This document shows, piece by piece, positions 24,156 through 32,751 of a stretch of 64,000 bases of DNA. Source of the DNA: Bog-532 sp963828445 (GTDB lineage Bacteria; Actinomycetota; Actinomycetes; Streptosporangiales; Streptosporangiaceae). The stretch lies in the NCBI GenBank assembly GCA_963828445.1, contig CAWHFP010000023.1:76692-140691 (forward strand). The letters are read 5' to 3'. Made by a program: the position numbers and the translations under genes. The notes beneath the pieces were generated by a model, which was not told the origin of the DNA, did no database searches, and saw nothing but the letters and a program-made list of their open reading frames with translations. Each line of letters starts with the position of its first letter. Within the stretch, counting starts at the first letter, position 1.

Positions 24156-26705
24156 TCAGCTGCGCAGGCGCGTCATACCCGGGTCGAACAGCGGTTCCTC
24201 GGTCACCACGGCCGGCACCGCGGCCCCGAAGTACTCGATCTCCACCTCGGTGCCCGGCCCCGCCGCCGCGTCCGGCAGCCAGGCGTAGGCGATGTTCTTC
24301 CCGGTCGTGTAGCCGTAGGCCGCGCTGGTCACATACCCGGCCGGGCGCCCGTGCACGTACACCGGCTCGCTGCCCATCACGACCTGGGCCGGATCGGTGA
24401 TGACCAGGCAGCACAGCCGCGGCCGGGGCCCGGCTTCCTTCCGGGCCACCAGCGCGTCCCGGCCCAGGAAGTCGCCCTTGCCCAGCCGGACCGCGAAGCC
24501 CAGCCCGGCCTGGTACGGGTCGTGTTCGGCGGTCAGGTCCACGCCCCAGGCCCGGTAGCCCTTTTCCAGCCGCAGGCTGTTGAACGCGGCCCGGCCCGCC
24601 GCGATCACGCCGTGGTCCTGCCCGGCCGCCCACAGCGTGTCCCACAGCCGGGCCCCGGCGTCCGCGCTGGTGTACAGCTCCCAGCCCAGCTCGCCCACGT
24701 AGGACAGCCGCAGGGCGGTGACCGGGACCTCGCCCACGTAGCCGCGCCGGGCCCGGAAGTACCCGAACCGCTCGCTGGACAGATCCAGCCCGGTCAGCGG
24801 CTGCAGCAGGTCCCGGGCGGCCGGGCCCCACAGCCCGACGCAGCAGGTGCCGCCGGTGATGTCGCGGACCTGCACGGAACCGTTCACTGGGCCGTCGGGG
24901 GGCAGGTGGCGCCGCAGCCAGTCCACGTCCAGCGGCCCGTTGATCCCGACCTGGAACTCCCCGGCCCCGAGCCGGGCCACGGTGACGTCGCTGCGGACGC
25001 CGCCGTCCGGCCCCAGCAGCAAGGTGTAGGTCACCGCGCCCGGCGCCTTGTCCAGCTGCCCGGTGGTGAGGCCCTGCAAAAAGGCCAGCGCCCCGGGCCC
25101 GGTGACTTCGACCCGCTTGAGCGGGGTCATGTCGTACATCGCCACCCGGCGCCGGGTGACCAGGGCCTCCGCCCCGGCAATGGGCGACCAGTACCGGGAC
25201 GCCCACTCGTTGCGCGGTGGCACCTCGGCCACCTCGGGCAGCCCGGCGTTGGCCTCGAACCACTGCGGCCGCTCCCACCCGGTGGCCTCGCTGAACCAGC
25301 CGCCCAGCTCCTGCTGCCGGGGATGGAACGGGCTGGTCCGCACCGGCCGCGGCGGCCCCGGCGGCTGCAGCGGGTGCAGGATGTCGTAGACCTCGACGAA
25401 GCTGCGGCAGCTCCTGGTGTGGACGTAGGACGGCGCCAGCTGGACGTCCTCGAACCGGTTCAGGTCGCAGCCGTGCACCGCGGTGGCGGGCTGCCCGTCC
25501 ACCAGCCACTCAGCCATGGCCCGGGCCACCCCGGCCGAGTGCGTGATCCACACCGCCTCCGCCGTCCAGAACCCCCGCAGCCCCGGGTGCTCACCCATCA
25601 GCGGCATCCCGTCGGCGGTGAACGAGAACAGCCCGTTGATCCCGTCCGCCACCTTGGCCCCACCCAAACTGGGCAACAGCTCAACCGCCGCCCCCCACGA
25701 CTCCTCAAAGTCCCCCGCCGTGAACCCCCGAACCGCCGGCTCAGCCCCACCCGGCCCCCTGACCCCCCGTGCCCGCTTGGCTCCCCGTGCCCCTGGCTCC
25801 CCACCAGACCCCAGCAAAAACCCACCAGTCTCATCGGCGCCACACCGGTCACCGATCTCAGTGGGATCCAGGGGCATCGGGCGGTGCCCGTAGGCGCCCA
25901 CGCCCACCCGGTCCCCGTGCTCGCGGAAGTACAGGTCCGCTTCCTGGTGCCGCAGGATCGGGCTGACCGCCGCGTCCGCGTCCTCGCCCAGCCGGGCCAG
26001 TTCCGGGAGCGGCGTGGTCCTTGCGTACTGATGAGCCATCGGCACCAGCGGCACAGTCAGGCCGACCATGGCCCCGATCAGCGGACCCCAGATGCCCGCG
26101 CAACAGACCACCACGTCGGCGGCGAACTCGTCGGTCGTGGTGACCACACCGGTCACCGTCCCGCCCGCCTGCCGGATCCCGGTCACCCGCTGGCCCGCCA
26201 GCACCCGGGCCCCGCGGGCCACCGCCCGGTCGGCCTGGGCCTGCGCGGCCAGCGTCGGCCGGGCCAGGCCGTCGGACGGAATGTGGAAGCCGCCCAGGAT
26301 CCGGTCCGGGTCGATCAGCGGGTGCAGCCGGGCGCACTCCTCGGGCGAGCGCAGGAAGCTGGGCACCCCCCAGGACGTGGCCCAGCCGTGCCGCCGGGCC
26401 AGGTCGGCCAGGCGGGCCGGCGTGGTGGCCAGCTCCAGGCCGCCCACGGGCCGGTAGCAGGCGTCCCCGTCCACGCTGAGCTCCGAGTACTTGGCCACCG
26501 TGTAGCGGGCGAACTCGGTCATGGTCTTGCTCGGGTTGGTCTGGAACACCAGCCCCGGCGCGTGCCCGGTCGACCCGCCCGGCCGCGGCAGCGGCCCCTG
26601 GTCGAGCACGGTGACGTCGGTCCAGCCCCGCCCGGTCAGCTCATCAGCCAGGGCGCACCCGACGATGCCGGCCCCGATCACGACCACCCGCGGCCCCGCG
26701 CTCAC
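24156..26705 (-). CDS. Dimethylglycine oxidase/dehydrogenase-like FAD and GcvT-domain protein
   Basis: An 849-residue two-domain enzyme. The N-terminal DAO/FAD half starts with VVVIGAGIVGCALADEL and contains HSAGVARAMAEWLVDG. The C-terminal GcvT/tetrahydrofolate-binding half has RRVAMYDMTPLKRVEVTGPGALAFLQ and ends with a GcvT barrel. Such enzymes convert dimethylglycine to sarcosine and pass the one-carbon unit to folate. A Gly/Arg/Ala-rich low-complexity segment (encoded around 25,730-25,810) interrupts the FAD half between DETGGFLLGSG and AVRGFTAGDFEES and looks like an insertion. The GTG at 26705 is chosen because the protein otherwise begins in a GC-repeat region. It is the first gene of the betaine operon. 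Confidence 0.86.
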   Translation of the reverse strand: MSAGPRVVVIGAGIVGCALADELTGRGWTDVTVLDQGPLPRPGGSTGHAPGLVFQTNPSKTMTEFARYTVAKYSELSVDGDACYRPVGGLELATTPARLADLARRHGWATSWGVPSFLRSPEECARLHPLIDPDRILGGFHIPSDGLARPTLAAQAQADRAVARGARVLAGQRVTGIRQAGGTVTGVVTTTDEFAADVVVCCAGIWGPLIGAMVGLTVPLVPMAHQYARTTPLPELARLGEDADAAVSPILRHQEADLYFREHGDRVGVGAYGHRPMPLDPTEIGDRCGADETGGFLLGSGGEPGARGAKRARGVRGPGGAEPAVRGFTAGDFEESWGAAVELLPSLGGAKVADGINGLFSFTADGMPLMGEHPGLRGFWTAEAVWITHSAGVARAMAEWLVDGQPATAVHGCDLNRFEDVQLAPSYVHTRSCRSFVEVYDILHPLQPPGPPRPVRTSPFHPRQQELGGWFSEATGWERPQWFEANAGLPEVAEVPPRNEWASRYWSPIAGAEALVTRRRVAMYDMTPLKRVEVTGPGALAFLQGLTTGQLDKAPGAVTYTLLLGPDGGVRSDVTVARLGAGEFQVGINGPLDVDWLRRHLPPDGPVNGSVQVRDITGGTCCVGLWGPAARDLLQPLTGLDLSSERFGYFRARRGYVGEVPVTALRLSYVGELGWELYTSADAGARLWDTLWAAGQDHGVIAAGRAAFNSLRLEKGYRAWGVDLTAEHDPYQAGLGFAVRLGKGDFLGRDALVARKEAGPRPRLCCLVITDPAQVVMGSEPVYVHGRPAGYVTSAAYGYTTGKNIAYAWLPDAAAGPGTEVEIEYFGAAVPAVVTEEPLFDPGMTRLRS

Positions 26706-26730
26706 GGCCTCGTTCCCACGTCGGCCTCCC

Positions 26731-26766
26731 GTTGCGCATAACGCAGGCTGTTGCTCCCTACGCAAC
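26731..26766. promoter_or_regulatory. Nested inverted repeats upstream of the betaine operon
   Basis: Two inverted repeats lie 26-61 bases upstream of the GTG at 26705: TGCGCATAACGCA (26733-26745, TGCG-N5-CGCA) and GTTGC-N7-GCAAC (26750-26766). The spacing and place suit an operator. The IclR regulator at 29065-29859 is a candidate ligand-responsive binder, inferred only from genomic context. Confidence 0.45.
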
Positions 26767-26893
26767 ACGCCCGCCCCACACCCCGTCAAGACCCGATGCC
26801 ACGGCGGGTGATGTCCAAGGTGTGCCCTCCGTCGGCCGCCCGGCGCCCCGCCCCGATTCCGTGGCAAGCGATGCCCGCCCGCACCCGCCAACT

Positions 26894-26962
26894 CCGCGCC
26901 ACCCGGCTCCGGGCCTCCGCGCCACCCGGTCCCGGGCCTCCGCGCCACCCGGTCCCGGGCCT
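26894..26962. repeat. Three tandem copies of a 23-bp GC-rich unit
   Basis: Copies at 26894-26916, 26917-26939 and 26940-26962 differ only at about one base (GGCTCC versus GGTCCC). A degenerate fourth copy starts at 26963, and related fragments continue to about 27140. The surrounding 600 bases (26706-27336) hold no supported gene, although GC-rich frames remain open on both strands. Confidence 0.75.
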
Positions 26963-27283
26963 CCGCGCCATCCGCCCCGGGCGGCCTCGCGCCGCTCTGC
27001 CCGGCCACTTCGCGCCATCCGCCCCGGCGGCTCCACGCCGCTCCGCCCGGCTACCCGGCCCGGCGGCTCCGCGCCGCTCCGCTCGGCCACTTCGCACCAC
27101 CGGCCCGCGGCTCCGCGCCACCGGGCCTGGCGGCACCGCGCGGCCCCATCCTGCGACGACGAACCGACCGTCTTCCCTTACGCCTGACATTTCCGCACCA
27201 TTCACGGTGGTTTACATGTGCGATTTAACGGGTGCTTTTTCTCGGGAATTGGATCCGTTTTTCCTGTACTAATTCGTGGTTTA

Positions 27284-27299
27284 TCGATACTATGTTCGA
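27284..27299. promoter_or_regulatory. SOS-box-like palindrome (LexA) upstream of the DUF222-HNH gene
   Basis: TCGATACTATGTTCGA matches the actinobacterial LexA box TCGAAC-N4-GTTCGA perfectly in its right arm and at four of six bases in the left. It lies 37 bases before the ATG at 27337 in an AT-rich promoter stretch. 13E12/DUF222 genes of mycobacteria are commonly preceded by such boxes. Confidence 0.5.
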
Positions 27300-27336
27300 A
27301 GTGGATGATGTCGGCCGTGAAGGGCGGTGAACCGCG

Positions 27337-29037
27337 ATGGCAGAGGCAATCCCAGCATCGGACAGCGACGGGTGTCCGATGCCTGCGGGCCTGCGGCCCA
27401 CCAGCTATCTGGGTCCGGTCTCGCCCTGCCCACCCGAGTACGCCGGAGTGCCCGTACGAGCTGTGGTCGACCAAATCAACGCCGACCGGCATAACCGCGT
27501 CGCCGCCGCCGAGCGGGAGGTCCTCGCGGCAGGTTTCCGTTCCCGGACCCCGGCCGCTACGACGGGATCGGGCACTGGTTTCGAGTCCGGTGGTGTGCTC
27601 GACGTCAGCGCACCCAGTGCGATGCTGGCCGGGCTGACCGACTCGGTCACCCGGGACGGCCGTCTCGCGGAACTGGACGACGATGAGCTGATCGGGGCGA
27701 TGCGGGCCTGGAAGCGGCTGGAGTCGTGGTGCAGCGCCAACCTGCTGACCGCGGTGGCCGAACTGGCCCGGCGCCGTCCCGCCGAGGGCACCGCCGCCGC
27801 TGCTCCGGGAGAGTTCCCCGGTCAGGTCAGCGAGTTCGCCAACGATGAGGTCGCGGCGGCGCTGACCCTGACCAGCCAGGCCGCCGACACCTGTACCGCT
27901 CTCGCCCTGGATCTGGCCATCCGCTTGCCCGCCACCGCCCGCGCCCATCATGCGGGCCTCATCGACTACGCCAAGGCTCGGCTGATTGCCGAAGCCACCC
28001 GGATCCTGCCCGACGACGACGCTCGCCAGGTGGAAGCCCTGATCCTGCCCAAGGCCGGGGAGCAGACCACCGGCCAATTGCGGGCGGCACTGGCCCGCGC
28101 GGTGATCGCCGTCGATCCGCAGGCGGCGGCCCGGCGGCGGGAAGAAGCCCTGAAGGACCCCCGGGTGCGCCGCTGGCAGGAAGACGCCGGTACCGCCGCC
28201 CTGGCTGGCCATGGTCTCCCTCCCGCCGATGTCCTGGCCGCCGACCAGCGACTCACCGCCCGGGCCCTGGCCCTGCGCGACGCGGGCCTGCCCGGATCAG
28301 TGGGAGAACTGCGGGCCCGCGCCTACCTCGATGCTCTCCTTGACCGTGACTCCGCCCCGGCCCCGAGCGAACCAGCGCCGACCAGCCCGGGTGCATCCGC
28401 GCCGCCGCCAGCCGACCCCACCGGCCCCGGTGCTCCTCCGCCCGGCCCACGGCTGCCCGCGTTGATCAACCTGACCCTGCCGCTGGTCACCCAGCTCGGA
28501 CTGGCCGACGACCCGGGGGTGGTCGCCGGGTTCGGGCCGGTGGACCCGGCCCAGGCCCGGCAATTGGCCACGCTCGCCGCCGCCGACCCGAGGTCACGCT
28601 GCTGCGTGACTCTGACCGGCCCGGGCGGCCGCGCCGTCGGCCATGGCTGCCTCCCCGGCCCGGGCGCCTTGGCCAACCTGACCACCCGGGGCCTCCAACT
28701 GACGATCACCCCGCTGAGCCAGGACGCGTGCGACCATCGCCGCCAGGAGCCGGGCTATGAACCCAGCCGCCGACTCCAGCACGTGATCTGGGCCCGCACT
28801 CCCACCTGTACCGCTCCCGGCTGCCGGCGCCCCGCCGCCCGCTGCGACCTGGACCACACCGTCCCATACGACCGGGGCGGTCGGACCTGCGAGTGCAACC
28901 TGGCTCCGCTGTGCCGTCACCATCATCGATGTAAACAGTCGCAGGGTTGGCGGCTCGACCAGCCCAGTCCAGGGGTCATGCGCTGGATCACCCCGGCGGG
29001 CCGCCAGTACATCACCAAGCCCGGCGCCTACCCGTAG
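27337..29037 (+). CDS. DUF222 / 13E12-repeat HNH endonuclease family protein
   Basis: A 566-residue protein of the actinobacterial DUF222-HNH family. The long DUF222 part, roughly 90-290, contains LDDDELIGAMRAWKRLESWC and AHHAGLIDYAKARLIAEATRIL. A Pro/Ala-rich linker follows (about 335-375). The C-terminal HNH nuclease has CTAPGCRRPAARCDLDHTVPYDRGG and CNLAPLCRHHHRCKQ (Cys zinc site, DHxxP catalytic His, closing H-x-H). The family is usually multicopy in actinobacterial genomes, and its cellular role is not settled. An SOS-like box lies upstream, suggesting damage-inducible expression. The start is the ATG at 27337, although the ribosome site is weak. Confidence 0.9.
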   Translation: MAEAIPASDSDGCPMPAGLRPTSYLGPVSPCPPEYAGVPVRAVVDQINADRHNRVAAAEREVLAAGFRSRTPAATTGSGTGFESGGVLDVSAPSAMLAGLTDSVTRDGRLAELDDDELIGAMRAWKRLESWCSANLLTAVAELARRRPAEGTAAAAPGEFPGQVSEFANDEVAAALTLTSQAADTCTALALDLAIRLPATARAHHAGLIDYAKARLIAEATRILPDDDARQVEALILPKAGEQTTGQLRAALARAVIAVDPQAAARRREEALKDPRVRRWQEDAGTAALAGHGLPPADVLAADQRLTARALALRDAGLPGSVGELRARAYLDALLDRDSAPAPSEPAPTSPGASAPPPADPTGPGAPPPGPRLPALINLTLPLVTQLGLADDPGVVAGFGPVDPAQARQLATLAAADPRSRCCVTLTGPGGRAVGHGCLPGPGALANLTTRGLQLTITPLSQDACDHRRQEPGYEPSRRLQHVIWARTPTCTAPGCRRPAARCDLDHTVPYDRGGRTCECNLAPLCRHHHRCKQSQGWRLDQPSPGVMRWITPAGRQYITKPGAYP

Positions 29038-29064
29038 CGTGCTGCTGGCCCGCCTGACCTGGCG

Positions 29065-29859
29065 TCAGGCGAGATAGCCCAACTGCGCCGACAGCTCGGC
29101 CGCGGCCACGGCCAGCTCGGGCACGATCTCCTCGGCCCGGCGCCGGGTCAGGCGGTAGGACGGCCCGGACGCGCTGATCGCGGCGACCACCTCGCCGCGC
29201 GGGTCGGCCACCGGCACCGCCACCGCGTGCAGGCCCAGCTCCAGTTGCTCGAAGCTGGTCGCGTAGCCGTCGCGCCGGACCCGTTCCAGCTCCTCGTTCA
29301 GCGCGGCCGGGCTGGTGGTGGTGTGCGGGGTGTACCGGCGCAGCGGCCTGTCCAGCAGCCCGTCCCGGTCGGCCTCGGCCACGTGGGCCAGCAGGACCCG
29401 CCCGCTGGAGGTGGCGTGCAGCGGGGTGCGCTGGCCGACCCAGTTCTGCACCGCGACCGCGGACGCCCCGAACCCCTGGCTGATGTTGATCGCGGCCCGG
29501 TCGTGCAGCACGGCGACGTTGACCGTCTCACCCAGCCGCCGGGCCAGTTCCTCGCAGACCGGCTGGCTCAGCTTGGTCAGGTCCAGCCGCCGGGTCCCGG
29601 CCGCGGCCAGCTTGGCGATGCCGAAGCCGAGCGCGTACTTGCCCCGCTCACCCAGCTGTTCGACCAGCCCGCGGTTCTCCAGCACGCTGACCAGCCGGGA
29701 TGCCGTGGACTTGTGTACTCCGAGCTCATCCGCGATCTCGGTGATGCCGGCCCGGCCCTGCTTGGCCAGCAGCTCGAGCACGCTGATGGCCCGGTCCACC
29801 GACTGGATGAGCGCGGCGGGCTTGGGGTCCGGCTCCGGCGCCGGCTTCAGGTGCGCCAT
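29065..29859 (-). CDS. IclR-family transcriptional regulator
   Basis: A 264-residue IclR regulator. The N-terminal winged helix (about 17-80) reads SVDRAISVLELLAKQGRAGITEIADELGVHKSTASRLVSVLENRGLVEQ. The effector domain has GETVNVAVLHDRAAINI, TPLHATSSGRVLLAH and VAAISASGPSYRLT. IclR proteins sense small carboxylates and often control neighbouring catabolic operons. The betaine operon lies one gene away and has inverted repeats in its promoter, so this is the best candidate regulator for it, by inference. The ATG at 29859 is used. Confidence 0.9.
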   Translation of the reverse strand: MAHLKPAPEPDPKPAALIQSVDRAISVLELLAKQGRAGITEIADELGVHKSTASRLVSVLENRGLVEQLGERGKYALGFGIAKLAAAGTRRLDLTKLSQPVCEELARRLGETVNVAVLHDRAAINISQGFGASAVAVQNWVGQRTPLHATSSGRVLLAHVAEADRDGLLDRPLRRYTPHTTTSPAALNEELERVRRDGYATSFEQLELGLHAVAVPVADPRGEVVAAISASGPSYRLTRRRAEEIVPELAVAAAELSAQLGYLA

Positions 29860-29883
29860 ACCCGAACAGTAACCGCGGTCAGC

Positions 29884-29977
29884 GGCCGCCCCGGGAAAAG
29901 CAGCCCACCGCTCGGCCGCCGTCCGGGGAAAACCACCCCACCGCCAGGCCGTCCCGGGAAAACCAGCCCACTACTCA
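29884..29977. repeat. Three imperfect tandem repeats of about 30-33 bp
   Basis: Units starting at 29884, 29914 and 29947 share the core CGGGGAAAACCASCCCAC in near-identical form. The last one runs into the stop codon of the LURP-one gene. They fill the intergenic space between the IclR start and the LURP-one stop. Regulatory meaning unknown. Confidence 0.65.
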
Positions 29978-30472
29978 GCGGTCGCCGTCCTCCTCGTCGT
30001 GGTGGATCCGGTCCAGGCAGACGGCGATGGCCAGGATCAGCGCGTCGTTCTGGCCGGGCGCGATGTCGACCCCGTAGGTGTCCCGGATCCGGAACCAGGC
30101 CCGCGAGATGTGCGCGATCGGCTGGCCGCCGGCCTGGATGTCGAACTCCTTGTCAAAGATGTTGCCGACCGCCTCCAGCTGGCTGCCGTCGGACAGGTCG
30201 ATCACCGACCGGTGATGCAGCGGTGAGATCAGCGCCTTGCGCACGGTGGCCACCACCTGGCCGTCGTGCTCGATCTCCATCGTGTCCCGGATGGCGATCA
30301 GCTTCTTGTGCACGGTGGCCAGGATCTGGCCCGAGGCATCCTTCAGCTCGAAGGTATGCCGCAGCGAGATCGCCTTGCCGTCGACCAGGAACGCCCGGTC
30401 GCCGCGGTCATCGGTGATCCAGAAGTCGTCCCCGATCGAGAACAACTTCTCCCGGACTGCATATCGCGCCAC
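29975..30472 (-). CDS. LURP-one-related family protein
   Basis: A 165-residue protein of the LURP-one-related (Tubby-like) family. It begins MARYAVREKLFSIGDDFWITDDRGDRAFLVDGKAISLRHTFELKD and continues with repeated beta strands (ILATVHKKLIAIRDTMEIEHDGQVVATVRK), ending in an acidic His/Asp tail. Plant members relate to stress responses. Bacterial ones are thought to be membrane-associated scaffolds, without a firm function. It stands alone on the minus strand, separated from the secreted protein gene by 60 bases. Confidence 0.85.
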   Translation of the reverse strand: MARYAVREKLFSIGDDFWITDDRGDRAFLVDGKAISLRHTFELKDASGQILATVHKKLIAIRDTMEIEHDGQVVATVRKALISPLHHRSVIDLSDGSQLEAVGNIFDKEFDIQAGGQPIAHISRAWFRIRDTYGVDIAPGQNDALILAIAVCLDRIHHDEEDGDR

Positions 30473-30532
30473 GCCGAGCTCCTCAAGGGCCGCCGGTCAG
30501 GTACCCGCCGAAGCTTAGCGGCGCCCGGCCCG

Positions 30533-31129
30533 CTAGCGCGGCGGCCTACCCGGGGTGTTCCAGGCCCAGTAGGCGCCGGGGATCCCGCGCACCGAGCCGG
30601 ACGTGGTCAGCTGCTGCTTGGTGCCGTTGGGCCGGATGTAGTTGCGCGAGGCGATGTTCATCCACAGCACCGAGCGTGGGTTGTTGCCCACCTCGGAGGC
30701 CTGCCACTGCTGGAACCGGGACCCGTTGCACCAGCGCAGCAGGACGCCGTGCGGCTTGACCAGGTTCACGTTGTCCATCTCGGCCAGGCACAGGTTGGAC
30801 AAGATGCCGTCCGGCACCCACTCGAACGACCGGTTCTGCCGGTTTTTCATGTTCGGCGTGAACACGTACCAGTCCGTGGCCGGGTCGTTGACCTGCTTGC
30901 CGCCGCGGATGGCGGGGTAGGCGATGACCGGCGTGTTGGGCTGCTGACGCTGCTTGTACACGGCCCACCCGTTGCCGGACTGGTTGACGTAGTCCCCGCA
31001 CTGGGGCTGCATGACGCCCCCGGTGCACCGCGGCGTCGACGCCGACGCGCCCACGATCGGCCCCATCAGCCCCGCCACCGCGCCCGCCATCACCACTGCC
31101 CCCGCGATCCCGGTGAGCTTCCCGCGCAT
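30533..31129 (-). CDS. Secreted protein of unknown function
   Basis: A 198-residue protein with a clear Sec signal peptide (MRGKLTGIAGAVVMAGAVAGLMGPIVGASAS, likely cleavage after ASAS). The mature part has four Cys in two pairs (CTGGVMQPQC, and C...C around NLCLAEMDN and RWCNGS), which may form disulfides. RFQQWQ resembles the QxW element of ricin-type beta-trefoil domains, but the full repeat pattern is not visible, so that is only a hint. The ATG at 31129 is good. No neighbour explains the role. Confidence 0.72.
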   Translation of the reverse strand: MRGKLTGIAGAVVMAGAVAGLMGPIVGASASTPRCTGGVMQPQCGDYVNQSGNGWAVYKQRQQPNTPVIAYPAIRGGKQVNDPATDWYVFTPNMKNRQNRSFEWVPDGILSNLCLAEMDNVNLVKPHGVLLRWCNGSRFQQWQASEVGNNPRSVLWMNIASRNYIRPNGTKQQLTTSGSVRGIPGAYWAWNTPGRPPR

Positions 31130-31234
31130 GCTGAGTTCCCCTCTGTCGTCCAGGCCCCACCCTCAGTTACGCAAAGTGCTTACCCCGTACCGATAAGTAA
31201 CCTACTTCGTTACCGACCTGTGACCTAGAGGCGG

Positions 31235-32683
31235 TCAGGGATGGGGCTGGGCGTTGGCGGTCAGGCGAACGGAGGGGGTGCCGAGCAGGCGCTTGGCTTC
31301 GCGGATGCCGCTGGTGAGGGCGCCGTCGGCGAAGGCGAGGCGGGCGCTCTGGGTATGCTCGCCCGCGAACAGGAGGCGACCGCCGGCGGGCTGGCCGAGC
31401 AGGTCGGCGTCGACGGGGGAGGCCCCGGGCGGGATGTGCGTGTAGGCGCCCTGGGTGTACGGGTCGTCGGCCCAGGCCGTGACGGCGGTCGCGATCGGCT
31501 CCGGGGCCGGGCGGCCGATCACCTCGGACAGCAGGCCGAGGGCCCAGCGGACGGGCGCGTCGGGACCCGCGCCGGCCAGCCGTTCGGCCGCACTGTGGAA
31601 CACGAAGAACACCAGGACCGGGTCACCGCCGAAGCTGTCCAGGCCCATGACCCAGACCATCCACTCGCCGGGCTCGCGGGGAAAGATCATCAGGTGCGGG
31701 AAGCCGGCCTCCCGCCAGAAGGGTTCGGCGAACTTCAGCGCCACCTTCTCGAACCGGCCGAACCCCAGCCGCCCGATGGCCGCCAGCCGCTCCGGCGGCA
31801 ACCCCGGCGAAAATCGCGGTGTCCCGCTCTTGAGCACCCCGAGCGGGACCGCCACCACCGCGTGCGAGCCCTCCTCGGCCGAGCCGTCGGCGGTCACCAT
31901 CCGGACCCCGTCCGGCCGGACCGCGATCTCGGCCACGGGCAGGCCCAGCCGTACATCGACCCCGGCCGCCATCGCCCGCACCAGGCTTACGTAGCCCCCG
32001 CCGGGCGCGTCGCCGAAGTAGTCCCCGCCGTATTCGTGCTCGGTCCACATCCAGCGCAGCGACTGCTGCTCCACCCGGCAGGCGGACTCGGCCTCGACGT
32101 AGGCGTACAGCAACTGGCGCGCCCGCACGGGGTCAACGGCCTGGTCCGCGGCCACGGTGGCGACGAAGGCCTCGATCGCCTCGGCCGCCGAGACGTCCGA
32201 GGCGGCCGAGACGTCCGAGGCGTCCGAGACGTCCGAGGCGGCCGAGGTGTCCGCCGCGAGCCGATCCACCAGTCCGGCCAGGGCGTCGGGGAACCGGTCG
32301 AGCAGGCCGAGCAGGTCGCCGGTCTCGGCGTCCGGCAACCGCCGGCCCTCGCGCTGGCCGAACGCGGCCATCTCGGGCACCGGATTGGCGCCCCGGCCCG
32401 GCACGCCGGCCAGCCGGGCGAACGCCCGCATCGGGTTGCCGTCCGGCGTGTGGATCCACGAGCCGCCCAGGTCGACCGGGGCGCCGTCCAGGTCGGCGGT
32501 GTGCAGCCGCCCGCCGATCCGGTCCCTGGCCTCGAGCACGACGCAGTCCACCCCGGCCTGGGTCAGCGCGTTGGCCACGGTCAGCCCGGCGATCCCGGCG
32601 CCGACCACCAGCACGCGTTCGACCGGCCCGGTCACGCCGCCCGGTACGTCCCGGCCCCCGTCGTCGAAGTCTTCGGCCGCCAT
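31235..32683 (-). CDS. Flavin monoamine oxidase family protein
   Basis: A 482-residue FAD amine oxidase. The dinucleotide motif is VLVVGAGIAGLTVANALTQAGVDCVVLEARDRIGGRL, followed by the GGSWIHTPDGNP segment. The C-terminal FAD-binding motif is GRLLFAGEHTQ and FADGALTSG. It should oxidise primary or secondary amines to aldehydes with peroxide formation. An internal 6-residue repeat of the type S-D-V-S-x-A (32,200-32,250) forms a low-complexity insert next to the substrate domain. The frame also permits GTG at 32710. I prefer the ATG at 32683, which has GGGGGG six bases upstream. Confidence 0.87.
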   Translation of the reverse strand: MAAEDFDDGGRDVPGGVTGPVERVLVVGAGIAGLTVANALTQAGVDCVVLEARDRIGGRLHTADLDGAPVDLGGSWIHTPDGNPMRAFARLAGVPGRGANPVPEMAAFGQREGRRLPDAETGDLLGLLDRFPDALAGLVDRLAADTSAASDVSDASDVSAASDVSAAEAIEAFVATVAADQAVDPVRARQLLYAYVEAESACRVEQQSLRWMWTEHEYGGDYFGDAPGGGYVSLVRAMAAGVDVRLGLPVAEIAVRPDGVRMVTADGSAEEGSHAVVAVPLGVLKSGTPRFSPGLPPERLAAIGRLGFGRFEKVALKFAEPFWREAGFPHLMIFPREPGEWMVWVMGLDSFGGDPVLVFFVFHSAAERLAGAGPDAPVRWALGLLSEVIGRPAPEPIATAVTAWADDPYTQGAYTHIPPGASPVDADLLGQPAGGRLLFAGEHTQSARLAFADGALTSGIREAKRLLGTPSVRLTANAQPHP

Positions 32684-32751
32684 CAGACCCCCCGTCGGAC
32701 CGCCCGCCACTGGGGCGAGTATCCACCGCGGGCGGCCCGGCGGCTAGATCC

